Part shown: positions 24,684-33,430 of the stretch, one piece after another
How the letters are laid out: the number at the start of each line of letters is the position of its first letter
Position numbering within the stretch: the stretch's first letter is position 1
The notes under the pieces: generated by a model
Told to the model about the DNA's origin: nothing
The model's database searches: none
Seen by the model: only the letters and a program-made list of their open reading frames with translations
Made by a program: the position numbers and the translations under genes
Source of the DNA: Metallosphaera sedula DSM 5348
GTDB taxonomy: Archaea > Thermoproteota > Thermoprotei_A > Sulfolobales > Sulfolobaceae
DNA length: 64,000 nucleotides
Direction of reading: 5' to 3'
Assembly: GCF_000016605.1 (NCBI RefSeq)
Contig: NC_009440.1
Span: forward strand, 496,001 to 560,000

Positions 24684-26609
24684 ATGGACTACTTGCCGAT
24701 TTTTCTCGCTGTTGCCTCCCTGATGACTGCGTTCTCCATTTACCTGATTTACTTAGTGAAGAAGGGTATAAATGGAATTGGCTTCCTCCTGGTACTCTAC
24801 CTCAGCGGTAGTATGGTGGTGATGTTTGCGTCCCTCTCTGTGTTTTTCTCGTCGCCCAATCAGACCACCGAGGCATTGGCACTAGCTTCCAACTCCGCCT
24901 ACATGATATTTGGGCTCATCCCAATCCTCTTCAGTATAAACAAGAAACCTAACGCGAGAAGATGGTATACAGTCCTACTTTTTGCCGTGAGCATGGCCGT
25001 CTCAGAGGCGTTGATGGGTGAGACCTTTGACTCGATTCTAACTAAGCAACTGGGTAACCCACTTCTGGGAGTTCAGAGCTATTGGTACTATGGCGTTATG
25101 ATCTCTGAGATGGTCTTCACCCTTGTCTACTCGCTCAAGGGCATGGATAGAACCCTCAGGAATTACCTGATTGTGGCCCTTCCCATAATGGGGATCTCTC
25201 CCATGATTTTTCCCAGTAACCCTACGTTCGTGACTGACGCCACGTGGCTAAATGCCAGCCTGATGATAGTTGCAACCATCCTGATCTATGAAACCTTGTA
25301 CAGGGATAGGCTAAAGAGAACGCAAGAGACCATGACATCCCTTGAGATGATGCTAGTGTTTACTTTAATGATGGCTGGTTTGTTCACCTATTACTTGACG
25401 GGGAGCTGGTACGTCTTCGACTTCTCTATGCTAGCTGGAATGTCGTGGTTCATTTACAGGGCAATTGAGGGGCCAAGTCACTTGAAGGGAAACTACTTGA
25501 GGGATGCTACCTGGACTTTCTCCTTCATCCTTGTGACGTTCATCATGGAATGGTTCATGGGTGGAGTTCTAGATTTCGTTACTGGAACGTTCTCCACAGG
25601 GATATCAGGGTTTATTTCCTCCCTACCCCTAGGATTTGTGAGCCCGACGAGGGACTTTGGACTTGGGGCCCTGTTTAACTTCCTTTCCATCTTCGGGGCC
25701 GTAACAGGTTCCATCTGGTTTCTAATCATGATGGGTACGGAGATGGGAATGCTTGCTGTGTTCAGGATAGGCCAGGTAAAGCTGAGGGAGAACAAAATCA
25801 GGCTAGCGCTCATGGTATCTGCGTACGCGATTTACACGATTTACCTGCCCTCATTCTCTCCCCTGGCCTCCAAGATTCCTTACATACCCTACATGTGGAG
25901 CATGGGACTGGGCACGCTAGGTCCAGTTTCGAGCCATTACTTGATTCCAGGAATAGTGGGGACTTACGTAGTAAGTGCAATTCTCTCCTTCCTCTTCGGG
26001 TCGAGACAGATCTGCTCCGTGACCTGCACTGCACCTACAATGTATCAGGGCACTTTCTACGACTCGTTAAAGAGCTTTAACAGAACGTCAAAGCTAGGAA
26101 GGAAAACTCTCGGTAGTAGATTGAGGCCTTGGTACAAGGTTATTGCCCTAACTGTCTGGGCCTCTCTCCTAGCCTTTGCAGTGGTATCCTTCCTGGACCA
26201 GAAAGGCCTACTCAACTTCACGATTTTTGGGAATGACCCCACGGTATTTCTCTACTCCTTCTACTTTAACTTCCTTTGGTACGTCGTGTTCATTTCCATC
26301 CCGTTCATGGGCACTTACGCATGTGCAACCCAGGGGTGGTGTTCATGGGGAACCTTTAACCAGTTCTTTGGAGGACTTGGATTATTCAAACTCAAGGTCA
26401 AGGATCCAGACCTCTGCGTGAAATGCGAGACCAAGGCTTGTGCGGAGGCTTGTCCAGTTGGTAACACCGACCTTCCTGGAAACTTCATAAGGAGTGGGCA
26501 GTTCAAGTCCATGAGATGTATTGGCGTGGGTGACTGCGCTGAGGCTTGTCCCTACAACAACATCTCGTTTTATGATATAAGATCATGGCTTAAGGAGAAA
26601 TTAAAGTAA
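24684..26609 (+). CDS. Polytopic membrane protein with C-terminal 4Fe-4S clusters, FoxG-like
   Basis: This 641-aa protein has roughly a dozen membrane segments over residues 1-570. A CSVTCTAP motif lies near 442 and CATQGWCSW near 546. The cytosolic C-terminal ferredoxin part has CVKCETKACAEACPVG near 578 and CIGVGDCAEACPYNN near 612. It resembles FoxG of iron-oxidising Sulfolobales, a proposed membrane electron carrier. The heme-copper oxidase subunit I follows 122 bp later on the same strand. The FoxG label is from memory of the fox cluster. Confidence 0.7.
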   Translation: MDYLPIFLAVASLMTAFSIYLIYLVKKGINGIGFLLVLYLSGSMVVMFASLSVFFSSPNQTTEALALASNSAYMIFGLIPILFSINKKPNARRWYTVLLFAVSMAVSEALMGETFDSILTKQLGNPLLGVQSYWYYGVMISEMVFTLVYSLKGMDRTLRNYLIVALPIMGISPMIFPSNPTFVTDATWLNASLMIVATILIYETLYRDRLKRTQETMTSLEMMLVFTLMMAGLFTYYLTGSWYVFDFSMLAGMSWFIYRAIEGPSHLKGNYLRDATWTFSFILVTFIMEWFMGGVLDFVTGTFSTGISGFISSLPLGFVSPTRDFGLGALFNFLSIFGAVTGSIWFLIMMGTEMGMLAVFRIGQVKLRENKIRLALMVSAYAIYTIYLPSFSPLASKIPYIPYMWSMGLGTLGPVSSHYLIPGIVGTYVVSAILSFLFGSRQICSVTCTAPTMYQGTFYDSLKSFNRTSKLGRKTLGSRLRPWYKVIALTVWASLLAFAVVSFLDQKGLLNFTIFGNDPTVFLYSFYFNFLWYVVFISIPFMGTYACATQGWCSWGTFNQFFGGLGLFKLKVKDPDLCVKCETKACAEACPVGNTDLPGNFIRSGQFKSMRCIGVGDCAEACPYNNISFYDIRSWLKEKLK

Positions 26610-26613
26610 CCTG

Positions 26614-26637
26614 GTTTATTTAGTTTTTTATTTTATT
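26614..26637 (+). terminator. T-rich terminator after the FoxG-like gene
   Basis: The stretch tttatttagttttttatttt starts 5 bp after the stop codon, in keeping with the U-rich terminators of Sulfolobales. Confidence 0.5.
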
Positions 26638-26731
26638 AAATTTCTATCAATTATTTCTTGTCAGAGTAAATGGACTAATTTTAACTTTTATAAGACAAAC
26701 GTATATATTGGTTATCCCCGATAATCATGGT

Positions 26732-28372
26732 ATGGAAACTCCTATAAGTGGACTGGTAAACTTCGTTAAACAAGTATTCCAGCTGGACAAGGATTGGCTA
26801 TCTAGGATAACCATGGCAATGATTGTGATGAGCCTCATTTGGGGGATGTTAGGGATAATTGATGCCCTCATGGCCAGGATACAAGAGGCGGTCTGGGCAA
26901 CCTCCTCAAACTTCATACTCACGTCACAGGAATATTATGGATCCATCACCCTTCATGGTGCCAGGGATCTATTCGGGTTCGCGGTTCAGCTGGAGATAGC
27001 GGTGTTCGCGTTCTTGTCTCTTAGAATTTTGAAGTTAGAGCCTAGGGCTAAGTGGTTCATGAACCTTTCCTTCATCATCTTCAATATCTCCTTCATGCTA
27101 CTTGAGGGGCCCATAGTTCTTTACCCGACCTTCAATGACAACTACTTCTCTGCGGGCTCTTGGTATTACTTAGCTCCCCTAGGTTTGCCCAACTACTCAC
27201 AGTACGTCCTTAGCCCCCTCTGGTATGTGGGGATGGAGCTCCTGGACATTGGTACCTACATGTTTGTGATCTGGCTGATTTACCACTTCTACTTGGCCTC
27301 TAAGACCACGAAGGAGAAGTTACCCATCTTCACAGTTTACGCCCTAATGACTGCGCTAATGATAGCGATTGGGTGGAGCGGTGAGGCAGCAGCCAACACG
27401 TGGGACCTCCTCGCAATTGCCGGAATCACTGGAATGAACGTAATCGCCAACCAGATTGCCTTCTGGATTCTGGGTCACTCCATAGTGTACATAGTCTGGA
27501 TGCCCGCCATAGCGTCGATGTACTATCTTATCCCACTTCTGGCTAACAAGCCACTTTACAGCGATAAAATGGCAAGGATAGCTGCACTCATGTACTTGAT
27601 CTTTTCCAACAATGTTCCGATTCACCACCTCTACATGGTAAACTTCCCAGTCTCGGTTAAGGTGATGCAGGAAGTGCTTACCTATGCCGTGGTTGTGCCC
27701 TCCATGCTAACGTTCTTCAATTTATGGGCCACCGTGAAGGGGGCATCAGTTAAGATCAACTTGATCTCCATGTGGATAAGTATAAGTTTCGCTGGGGCTA
27801 TTGCGGCAGGCGTAACGGGAATCTCTAACGCCAACATAGCCTTTGACTCAATCATTCATAATACCATGTGGATTCCGGGACACTTCCATGCAATGATATT
27901 CTACTCCATCGTTCCTGCCGGTTTTGCCACTCTCTATTACATGGTACCCATGCTGACGGGGAGGATGTGGTTCTCCTCTAAGATTGGATGGCTACACATG
28001 GTAGGATACATGATAGGAACCACAATGGTTGTGTACGGATTTGATGCTCTTGGCTTAGCAGGGCTCACCAGAAGGGCTGAGGTGTTCCCGAGAACTCCCG
28101 TGTACGTCACCCCCGAGATAATATCTGCCCTGGGTGCACTCATTGCTGATGCTGCAACATTGGCCTGGCTAGGGAATCTGGTGTTGACACTCCTTAAGGG
28201 AAGGACTGCCAACCTGGAAGGTCTTTCCATGGGTGAGGCAATAAATACTGTAGCGTTGCAACTGGAAGCTCCAGAGCTCTCTGGTTTCAGTGCTCCGAGC
28301 GTTATAGGACTAATAAGAGCTGAAGAGAACAAGATAAAGAGCTTCTTCACCAAGGCAAAAGTGATCAAATAA
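26732..28372 (+). CDS. Heme-copper oxidase subunit I, DoxB/FoxA-like
   Basis: This ~546-aa protein has about twelve membrane helices. Metal ligands are visible: a low-spin heme His in TLHGARDL (~75), CuB His with the neighbouring Tyr in GHSIVYIVW (~248), the CuB His pair in NVPIHHLYM (~297-298), and both heme His residues in IPGHFHAMI (~383-385). All catalytic ligands are thus present. It is closest to DoxB/FoxA-type oxidases. No CuA-bearing subunit II gene is adjacent. ATG 26732 follows a TATA-like tttataag at about 26687. Confidence 0.85.
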   Translation: METPISGLVNFVKQVFQLDKDWLSRITMAMIVMSLIWGMLGIIDALMARIQEAVWATSSNFILTSQEYYGSITLHGARDLFGFAVQLEIAVFAFLSLRILKLEPRAKWFMNLSFIIFNISFMLLEGPIVLYPTFNDNYFSAGSWYYLAPLGLPNYSQYVLSPLWYVGMELLDIGTYMFVIWLIYHFYLASKTTKEKLPIFTVYALMTALMIAIGWSGEAAANTWDLLAIAGITGMNVIANQIAFWILGHSIVYIVWMPAIASMYYLIPLLANKPLYSDKMARIAALMYLIFSNNVPIHHLYMVNFPVSVKVMQEVLTYAVVVPSMLTFFNLWATVKGASVKINLISMWISISFAGAIAAGVTGISNANIAFDSIIHNTMWIPGHFHAMIFYSIVPAGFATLYYMVPMLTGRMWFSSKIGWLHMVGYMIGTTMVVYGFDALGLAGLTRRAEVFPRTPVYVTPEIISALGALIADAATLAWLGNLVLTLLKGRTANLEGLSMGEAINTVALQLEAPELSGFSAPSVIGLIRAEENKIKSFFTKAKVIK

Positions 28373-28373
28373 G

Positions 28374-28613
28374 TTAGGCCACTTGTTTTTTGTTGGCAAT
28401 TTCTTTTAGAACTTCCTCAACTTCTGGAAACCTTTTCAGTTGGTATCTTGAGAGCTTAAGTTCCCCATCCACGTAGACGTCAAAGATACCGTTCTTTCCC
28501 TGTTCTAGCTCCACCTTGACATCATCAAAATATGACAGAACTTCCCTTGAAACTTCCAGGGCCCTATCCAGATAACCGCAGGGCCTACAGTAAACTATCT
28601 TAACTGAGTGCAT
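28374..28613 (-). CDS. Rdx/SelW-SelT-like thioredoxin-fold protein
   Basis: This 79-aa protein opens with VKIVYCRPCGYLDRAL, the beta-strand followed by the CxxC redox motif and helix of the Rdx (SelW/SelT/SelH) family, and has the typical short C-terminal helix (FPEVEEVLKEI). It probably handles thiol redox in the cytosol. It is convergent with the oxidase gene (1-bp gap) and divergent from the radical SAM unit. Confidence 0.82.
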   Translation of the reverse strand: MHSVKIVYCRPCGYLDRALEVSREVLSYFDDVKVELEQGKNGIFDVYVDGELKLSRYQLKRFPEVEEVLKEIANKKQVA

Positions 28614-28691
28614 GAGATGATCAAGTTTGCATCAGTTAAATAGTTAACTATCTAAATAGATTAATAATTCAAATTTATTAGGAGTTTCTAG

Positions 28692-28784
28692 ATGAAGAAC
28701 ATTGACGTTAAAGCGAGTGATCCTCAAGGTACGCTAACTCTAGCGTCTATACTACAATTTTTAAGCGAAATGTTTTCACCATGA
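28692..28784 (+). CDS. Candidate 30-aa peptide ORF coupled to the radical SAM gene
   Basis: The frame runs from ATG 28692 to TGA 28782-28784, and that stop overlaps the ATG of the radical SAM/SPASM gene (ATGA). An AGGAG stretch lies 8 bp before the ATG. The peptide is acidic-to-neutral in its first half ([13 protein letters not shown]) and amphipathic or hydrophobic in the second ([14 protein letters not shown]), with no Cys, Tyr or Trp. A leader-core layout can be imagined. A good TATA-like tttttaag at 28758-28765 inside the ORF could instead drive the downstream gene alone, making this ORF fortuitous. Confidence 0.35.
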   Translation: MKNIDVKASDPQGTLTLASILQFLSEMFSP

Positions 28785-29842
28785 CTGTGCTTTGGTTAAT
28801 CTTTACTTCAGGTAAGTGCAACTTAACCTGCGATTACTGTGGAGGTTCCTTTGAGAAAGATGTAGTGCCCTGGAAGGTTAAGTACGACGTCAATAAATTG
28901 AGGGAGCTTATTTCCAGGGACCCTGACCCCACGGTTATCTTCTACGGTGGGGAACCCCTATCCAATCCGAGATTCATTGCCCAGTTCATGGACACCGTGA
29001 GGGCCTCTAGGTTCGGTATACAGACCAATGGAACTATGGTGAAGCTCCTTCCAGAGAGTTACTGGAGGAGAATGAATCTAGCCCTTTTGTCCATAGACGG
29101 GAGAAAGAAGATCACGGACAAGCATAGAGGCAGGGGAATCCATGACAGGGTGATCGCCAACGCTAGATACCTCAAGTCCTTGGGCGTGGAGACCATAGCT
29201 AGGATGACAGTTACTCAAGATAGTGAAATTTTTGAAGAAGTCACATACTTGCTTAATGCAGGAGTTTTCGACAAGATTCACTGGCAACTTAACGTGGTCT
29301 GGACTGATAGATGGAACGTGGAGGAATGGGCAAAGAATAGCTACCTCCCAGGAATAAGGTCCCTCGTGAAGTTATTTGAGGACTCGCTTAAGGAGGGGAA
29401 GATCCTGAAAATCATCCCCATCCTTGGAGTTATAAGTGCGTACTATTTTGGAGGCTACAGGGGATCACCCTGCGGGGCAGGTTATAACTCAGTCTCGGTT
29501 ACCACTGACGGTAGGATCATATCATGTCCCATTGCCGTCAGGGAGAAATGGGCTGAGTTGGGTAACGTCAACACGGGCTTCAGATTACTTGAGGAACCTC
29601 TGCCCAAGGAATGCCAAACTTGTGAGTTCAACAGGGTTTGTGGTGGGAGATGCCTTTATGCCTCTCAGGAGAAGTACTGGGGAGAAGAAGGTTTTAAGGT
29701 AGTTGACGACATTAACAAGGAATATCTCAGAACCGTGCTCTCCCTCATTCCAACGGTAAACTCCCTAGTTCAGAAAGGAAAAATCTCGCTTCGCGATTTA
29801 TATTACGATCCAACAAAGGACTCTACAGAAGTAATACCTTAA
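28781..29842 (+). CDS. Radical SAM/SPASM enzyme, putative peptide-modifying (AF1577-like)
   Basis: The 353-aa protein has the radical SAM cluster motif CNLTCDYC near residues 13-20, then [10 protein letters not shown] (GGE motif), and a C-terminal SPASM region with [39 protein letters not shown] members carry extra 4Fe-4S clusters and mostly modify peptides or enzymes. I associate this archaeal form with the AF1577 family of putative peptide-modifying enzymes. ATG 28781 or GTG 28787 may be used. The only short ORF adjacent is the 30-codon one just upstream. Confidence 0.82.
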   Translation: MTVLWLIFTSGKCNLTCDYCGGSFEKDVVPWKVKYDVNKLRELISRDPDPTVIFYGGEPLSNPRFIAQFMDTVRASRFGIQTNGTMVKLLPESYWRRMNLALLSIDGRKKITDKHRGRGIHDRVIANARYLKSLGVETIARMTVTQDSEIFEEVTYLLNAGVFDKIHWQLNVVWTDRWNVEEWAKNSYLPGIRSLVKLFEDSLKEGKILKIIPILGVISAYYFGGYRGSPCGAGYNSVSVTTDGRIISCPIAVREKWAELGNVNTGFRLLEEPLPKECQTCEFNRVCGGRCLYASQEKYWGEEGFKVVDDINKEYLRTVLSLIPTVNSLVQKGKISLRDLYYDPTKDSTEVIP

Positions 29843-29845
29843 TCT

Positions 29846-29867
29846 CTTTGTGAAGAACACCACAAAG
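29846..29867 (+). promoter_or_regulatory. Hairpin between radical SAM and leuS genes
   Basis: CTTTGTG and CACAAAG form a 7-bp stem with an 8-base loop, 4 bp after the radical SAM stop and 31 bp before the leuS ATG. It could terminate the upstream mRNA or act in the leuS leader. Confidence 0.3.
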
Positions 29868-29897
29868 TAATAAAGGACCTGCCCATGTATTATCACT

Positions 29898-32714
29898 ATG
29901 GATTCAGCATTCTTCAACGAGGTCGCAAAAAAATGGCAAGAAAAGTGGGAGAACAACAAGGTATTTGAGGCAAATCCCTCTAACTCCGAGAAGTACTTTA
30001 TTACTGTTGCATTTCCCTACACCAACAGTCCCCTTCACATAGGTCACGGAAGGACATACATCACTGCGGACATTGTGGCAAGGTATCAAAGGATGATAGG
30101 GAAGAATGTGCTATTCCCCTTTGCTTTCCAGTTCACTGGAACTCCGATTCTCTCGATCTCAGAGTCGATTAAGAGAGGAGACAGTGACATAATTTCCGAT
30201 TTCATTAACCTCTACAAGATTAGCCCAGAGAAGGTGAGGGAGTTTGAGGATCCCCTAAAGCTGGCCGAGTACTTCAAGGAGGACATGAAGAGGATGGCTA
30301 AGGCCCTGGGTCTTAGCGTCGACTGGAGGAGGGAATTCACGACCATTGACCCGAGGTTTGGACAGTTCATCAAATGGCAGTTCAGGAAACTCAAGGAGAA
30401 GGGTTTCATCACGACCGCCACGGATGCCGTGGGGTATTGTCCAAACGATAATTTCCCGGTGGGGATGCACGACACTAAGGGGGATGTGGAACCCGAAGTC
30501 CAGGAGATGGACGTGATAGAGTTTGAGGGTAACGACGTGGTATTTCCCACTGCCACATCTAGACCAGAGACCGTGTTTGGTGCAAACGCGGTCCTAATAA
30601 ATCCTGAGGCCACCTACGTTTTAATAAGGGGTTCCAACTGGGTCCTTTCCAAGGAAGCCTTCAGAAAACTCAGTTATCAGAGGGAGCTAGTACCGGAGAG
30701 GGAGGTTCAAGGGAAGGACCTAATCGGACTTACAGTGAAGAACCCGATCTCAGGAAAGGACGTGAAAGTCTACGGGAGTAAGTTTGTTGATGCGAAAATG
30801 GGCACTGGTTCCGTTATGGCTGTCCCTGCCCATGAACCTCTGCATTATCTTGGCCTATCTGAAGTCCTGAGTGAAGTTGAGGTTATCCCAGTCATCAGCA
30901 CAGAGGGCTATGGCGATTTCCCAGGACCCGAGGTGCTCGCGCTAGCCGGGACCAAGAACCCGGCAGAGCTCAAGGACTACATAGATACCCTGTACCGAGA
31001 AGAGTACTATAAGGGCGTCATGAGGGAGGACATAGTTGACCTAGTTCCAGATTACATGAGATCCATTGTCAAGGATAGGATAGCAGGGAAGAGGGTACCA
31101 GAGGCTAGAAGGGAGACCGTGGAGCTCCTGAGAAGCCTAGGGAAGCACGACTTGATATACGAGATATCCAACGGACCAATCTACTGTAGATGTGGGGCAG
31201 AGATAGTTGTGAAAGTTATCAGGGACCAATGGTACATAACTTACGATAACCCATTATGGAAATCGTGGACCATGAAGGCCTTGGACAGAATCAGTATAGT
31301 CCCAGAGGAAGCAAGAAGGGATATGGCCAAGGCCATATTCTCCATGAAGAGGCGGGCGTGCTCCAGGAGCAGGGGACTTGGGGTTAAGTTGCCCTGGGAT
31401 GAGTCCCAAATAATAGATAGCCTGAGCGATTCCACGATTTACACGGGGTTCTACACTGTGGCGCATAAACTGAGTCATGACCCCTCTAAGCTAAATGACC
31501 AATTCTGGGACTTCGTCTTACTTGGAAACGGAGATGCCTCAGAGGTCAGCAAGGTCACGGGGATTAGTGTTGAGGAGCTCAAGGATCTCAGAAACGAGTT
31601 CTCATACTGGTATCCCCTGGACTCGAGGCACAGCGGGAGGGACCTTGTTCAGAACCATCTCCCCTTCCTGATTTACAATCATCTAGCCATATTCGGGGAA
31701 AGCCTCCTCCCAAGGCAGATTGTGATTAACGGGTTCGTAAGGGTTGGCGGAAAGAAAATGAGTAAGAGTTTCAGAAACATTTACCCGCTCTACAAGGCAG
31801 TGGAAGAGTATGGAGTGGACCCCGTAAGGCTAGCCCTGACCATATCCTCTGAACTTCTGGAGGACACAGATTTCGACGTGAACACAGTAAAGGCTGTGAC
31901 AGATCAATTGCGCAGGATGTACGACTTGGCCGTGAACTTATCTAAGTTAAGGGAAAACGAGAGTACGGGTCTCCCAGAAAAGTGGTTGTTATCAATAATC
32001 CACTACAAGGTGAAGGAGGTCTCTGACCTGATGAACTCGCTGGACTTGAGAAAGGCGTTCAACATTATCTTGTATGAGTACTATGAGATCCTCAGGGACT
32101 ACCTCAGCATGGTTAGTAACCCAAACACAAGCGTACTGAGAAAGGCGATCGAAATTTGGGCTAGGTTAATATCGCCAGGTGCTCCGCATATTGCCGAGGA
32201 GATATGGCACATATTCAATGAAGGTTTCGTCTCTTTGACCAGATATCCTGTGCCCGAGGAGCTAGAGGTGGACGGACAGGCCGTAATACAACTGGAATAT
32301 ATTAGGCATCTGATAAACCAGGTGAAAGAGATATCCTCTATGGCGAATAAGCAACCCGAGAAACTAATCATTTACGTTTCGAACTCTGACGAACTCGGAA
32401 TTCTAAGGGCAGTGTTGCGAGGTTTAAAGGAGAGGAAGAACCTAAGGGAATTGAGCTCTATTACAGGCCAACGGGAGGAATACCTTAGGAGCCTTGTGGA
32501 AAGGGTTCAATCCTTGCCCCCAATCTTACGAGAGCTTATTGTAACGTATCCACTAGATGAGTTCAAGACAATCACGGATAACCTCAATTTCCTAGTTAGG
32601 AGGCTCGACGTAGATGAGATCCAGGTATATAGGTCTGACGAAGCTAACGCCCCGGACATAAAGGGAAAGAAGAGTAATGCCCTGCCCCTACTTCCTGGCA
32701 TCGTGATAATCTAG
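29898..32714 (+). CDS. leuS: Leucyl-tRNA synthetase, divergent copy
   Basis: This 938-aa class I synthetase of archaeal type has PLHIGHGRTY (HIGH) near residue 45, the CP1 editing insert with SRPETVFGANA, and KKMSKSFRN (KMSKS) near 620. It is unusual in several places. The CP1 motif reads VPAHEPLHYLGL, where archaeal LeuRS normally has an Asp in the position of the His. The residues after KMSKS are FRN rather than KGN, and the catalytic-core segment SMKRRACSRSRGLG departs from the usual form. Sulfolobales are known to carry a second, weakly aminoacylating LeuRS; this may be it. Confidence 0.88.
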   Translation: MDSAFFNEVAKKWQEKWENNKVFEANPSNSEKYFITVAFPYTNSPLHIGHGRTYITADIVARYQRMIGKNVLFPFAFQFTGTPILSISESIKRGDSDIISDFINLYKISPEKVREFEDPLKLAEYFKEDMKRMAKALGLSVDWRREFTTIDPRFGQFIKWQFRKLKEKGFITTATDAVGYCPNDNFPVGMHDTKGDVEPEVQEMDVIEFEGNDVVFPTATSRPETVFGANAVLINPEATYVLIRGSNWVLSKEAFRKLSYQRELVPEREVQGKDLIGLTVKNPISGKDVKVYGSKFVDAKMGTGSVMAVPAHEPLHYLGLSEVLSEVEVIPVISTEGYGDFPGPEVLALAGTKNPAELKDYIDTLYREEYYKGVMREDIVDLVPDYMRSIVKDRIAGKRVPEARRETVELLRSLGKHDLIYEISNGPIYCRCGAEIVVKVIRDQWYITYDNPLWKSWTMKALDRISIVPEEARRDMAKAIFSMKRRACSRSRGLGVKLPWDESQIIDSLSDSTIYTGFYTVAHKLSHDPSKLNDQFWDFVLLGNGDASEVSKVTGISVEELKDLRNEFSYWYPLDSRHSGRDLVQNHLPFLIYNHLAIFGESLLPRQIVINGFVRVGGKKMSKSFRNIYPLYKAVEEYGVDPVRLALTISSELLEDTDFDVNTVKAVTDQLRRMYDLAVNLSKLRENESTGLPEKWLLSIIHYKVKEVSDLMNSLDLRKAFNIILYEYYEILRDYLSMVSNPNTSVLRKAIEIWARLISPGAPHIAEEIWHIFNEGFVSLTRYPVPEELEVDGQAVIQLEYIRHLINQVKEISSMANKQPEKLIIYVSNSDELGILRAVLRGLKERKNLRELSSITGQREEYLRSLVERVQSLPPILRELIVTYPLDEFKTITDNLNFLVRRLDVDEIQVYRSDEANAPDIKGKKSNALPLLPGIVII

Positions 32715-32722
32715 GTGAGATT

Positions 32723-33430
32723 GTGGAGTTGATTGAGACTCAGGAAGTATTTGATAGAGTTAGTCAACTAATAAATTCCGCGACGGAGAGGCTGATTGTC
32801 CTAACAGATAGGATAAGGGACTCTATTGCCCAAGATCTTCTGCGGAAGGCTGGAAGCGGAGTAGATGTTAAGCTAATCACATCAGACCTTAACTGGGCGA
32901 GATGGCTGGAGAACAGGGCTAAGGGTTATATGAAGGATGAAGAGGAAAAGATCTCCCAGGAGGTTCAGGAGCTGTCAAATAAGATCGAGTTTTTCAATAG
33001 GGTACCCTGGATAGCTCTAGTTGTTGTGGGAGCAGTCTGGATTGTCCTCCTTGTGAGGGGGCTAAGAGGTTTAGAAATGATACCAGCATTACTTGTGGGA
33101 TTAGGAGTTATTTACTACATCATGTATTATTCCTACAAGAGAAGAAGGAGTTACAGGGAAGAAATTGCTGTGAAGGCTGAGAACAGGGAGAGGATAGCTG
33201 AGGAATATAAGGGAGTTAGGGAGAGCCTCTCGAAACACCTCCACGTTATCGAGATTGATTTTGAACTGAGTTTTAGTGTAATAATATCAGACACTAGTGC
33301 CATCATAACTTCTACTCCACTGGAGACGGAGAAAGAAAGAGGTTATCACGTGTTTACTGAACTGGAAGTCGAAGAAGCAATGAAAATAGTTGATTCGATC
33401 ACGTCTATACAATCCTTGAAACGGCCTTGA
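32723..33430 (+). CDS. Membrane protein with split PLD-like domain
   Basis: In this 235-aa protein the first ~60 residues (RLIVLTDRIRDSIAQDLL, then GVDVKLITSDLN) and the last ~60 (HLHVIEIDFELSFSVIIS) together look like one half of a phospholipase D-like fold without HKD motifs. Between them are two membrane helices (~93-111, ~117-134) flanked by charged coiled-coil-like helices. Both ends should be cytosolic. GTG at 32723 starts 9 bp after leuS, so it is co-transcribed with it. The function is unknown. Confidence 0.55.
   Translation: MELIETQEVFDRVSQLINSATERLIVLTDRIRDSIAQDLLRKAGSGVDVKLITSDLNWARWLENRAKGYMKDEEEKISQEVQELSNKIEFFNRVPWIALVVVGAVWIVLLVRGLRGLEMIPALLVGLGVIYYIMYYSYKRRRSYREEIAVKAENRERIAEEYKGVRESLSKHLHVIEIDFELSFSVIISDTSAIITSTPLETEKERGYHVFTELEVEEAMKIVDSITSIQSLKRP

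Noticed and set aside
24684-28372. Calling this the canonical fox cluster
   Set aside because: Only FoxG-like and FoxA-like genes are present; the other fox genes are absent, so the label is limited to resemblance.
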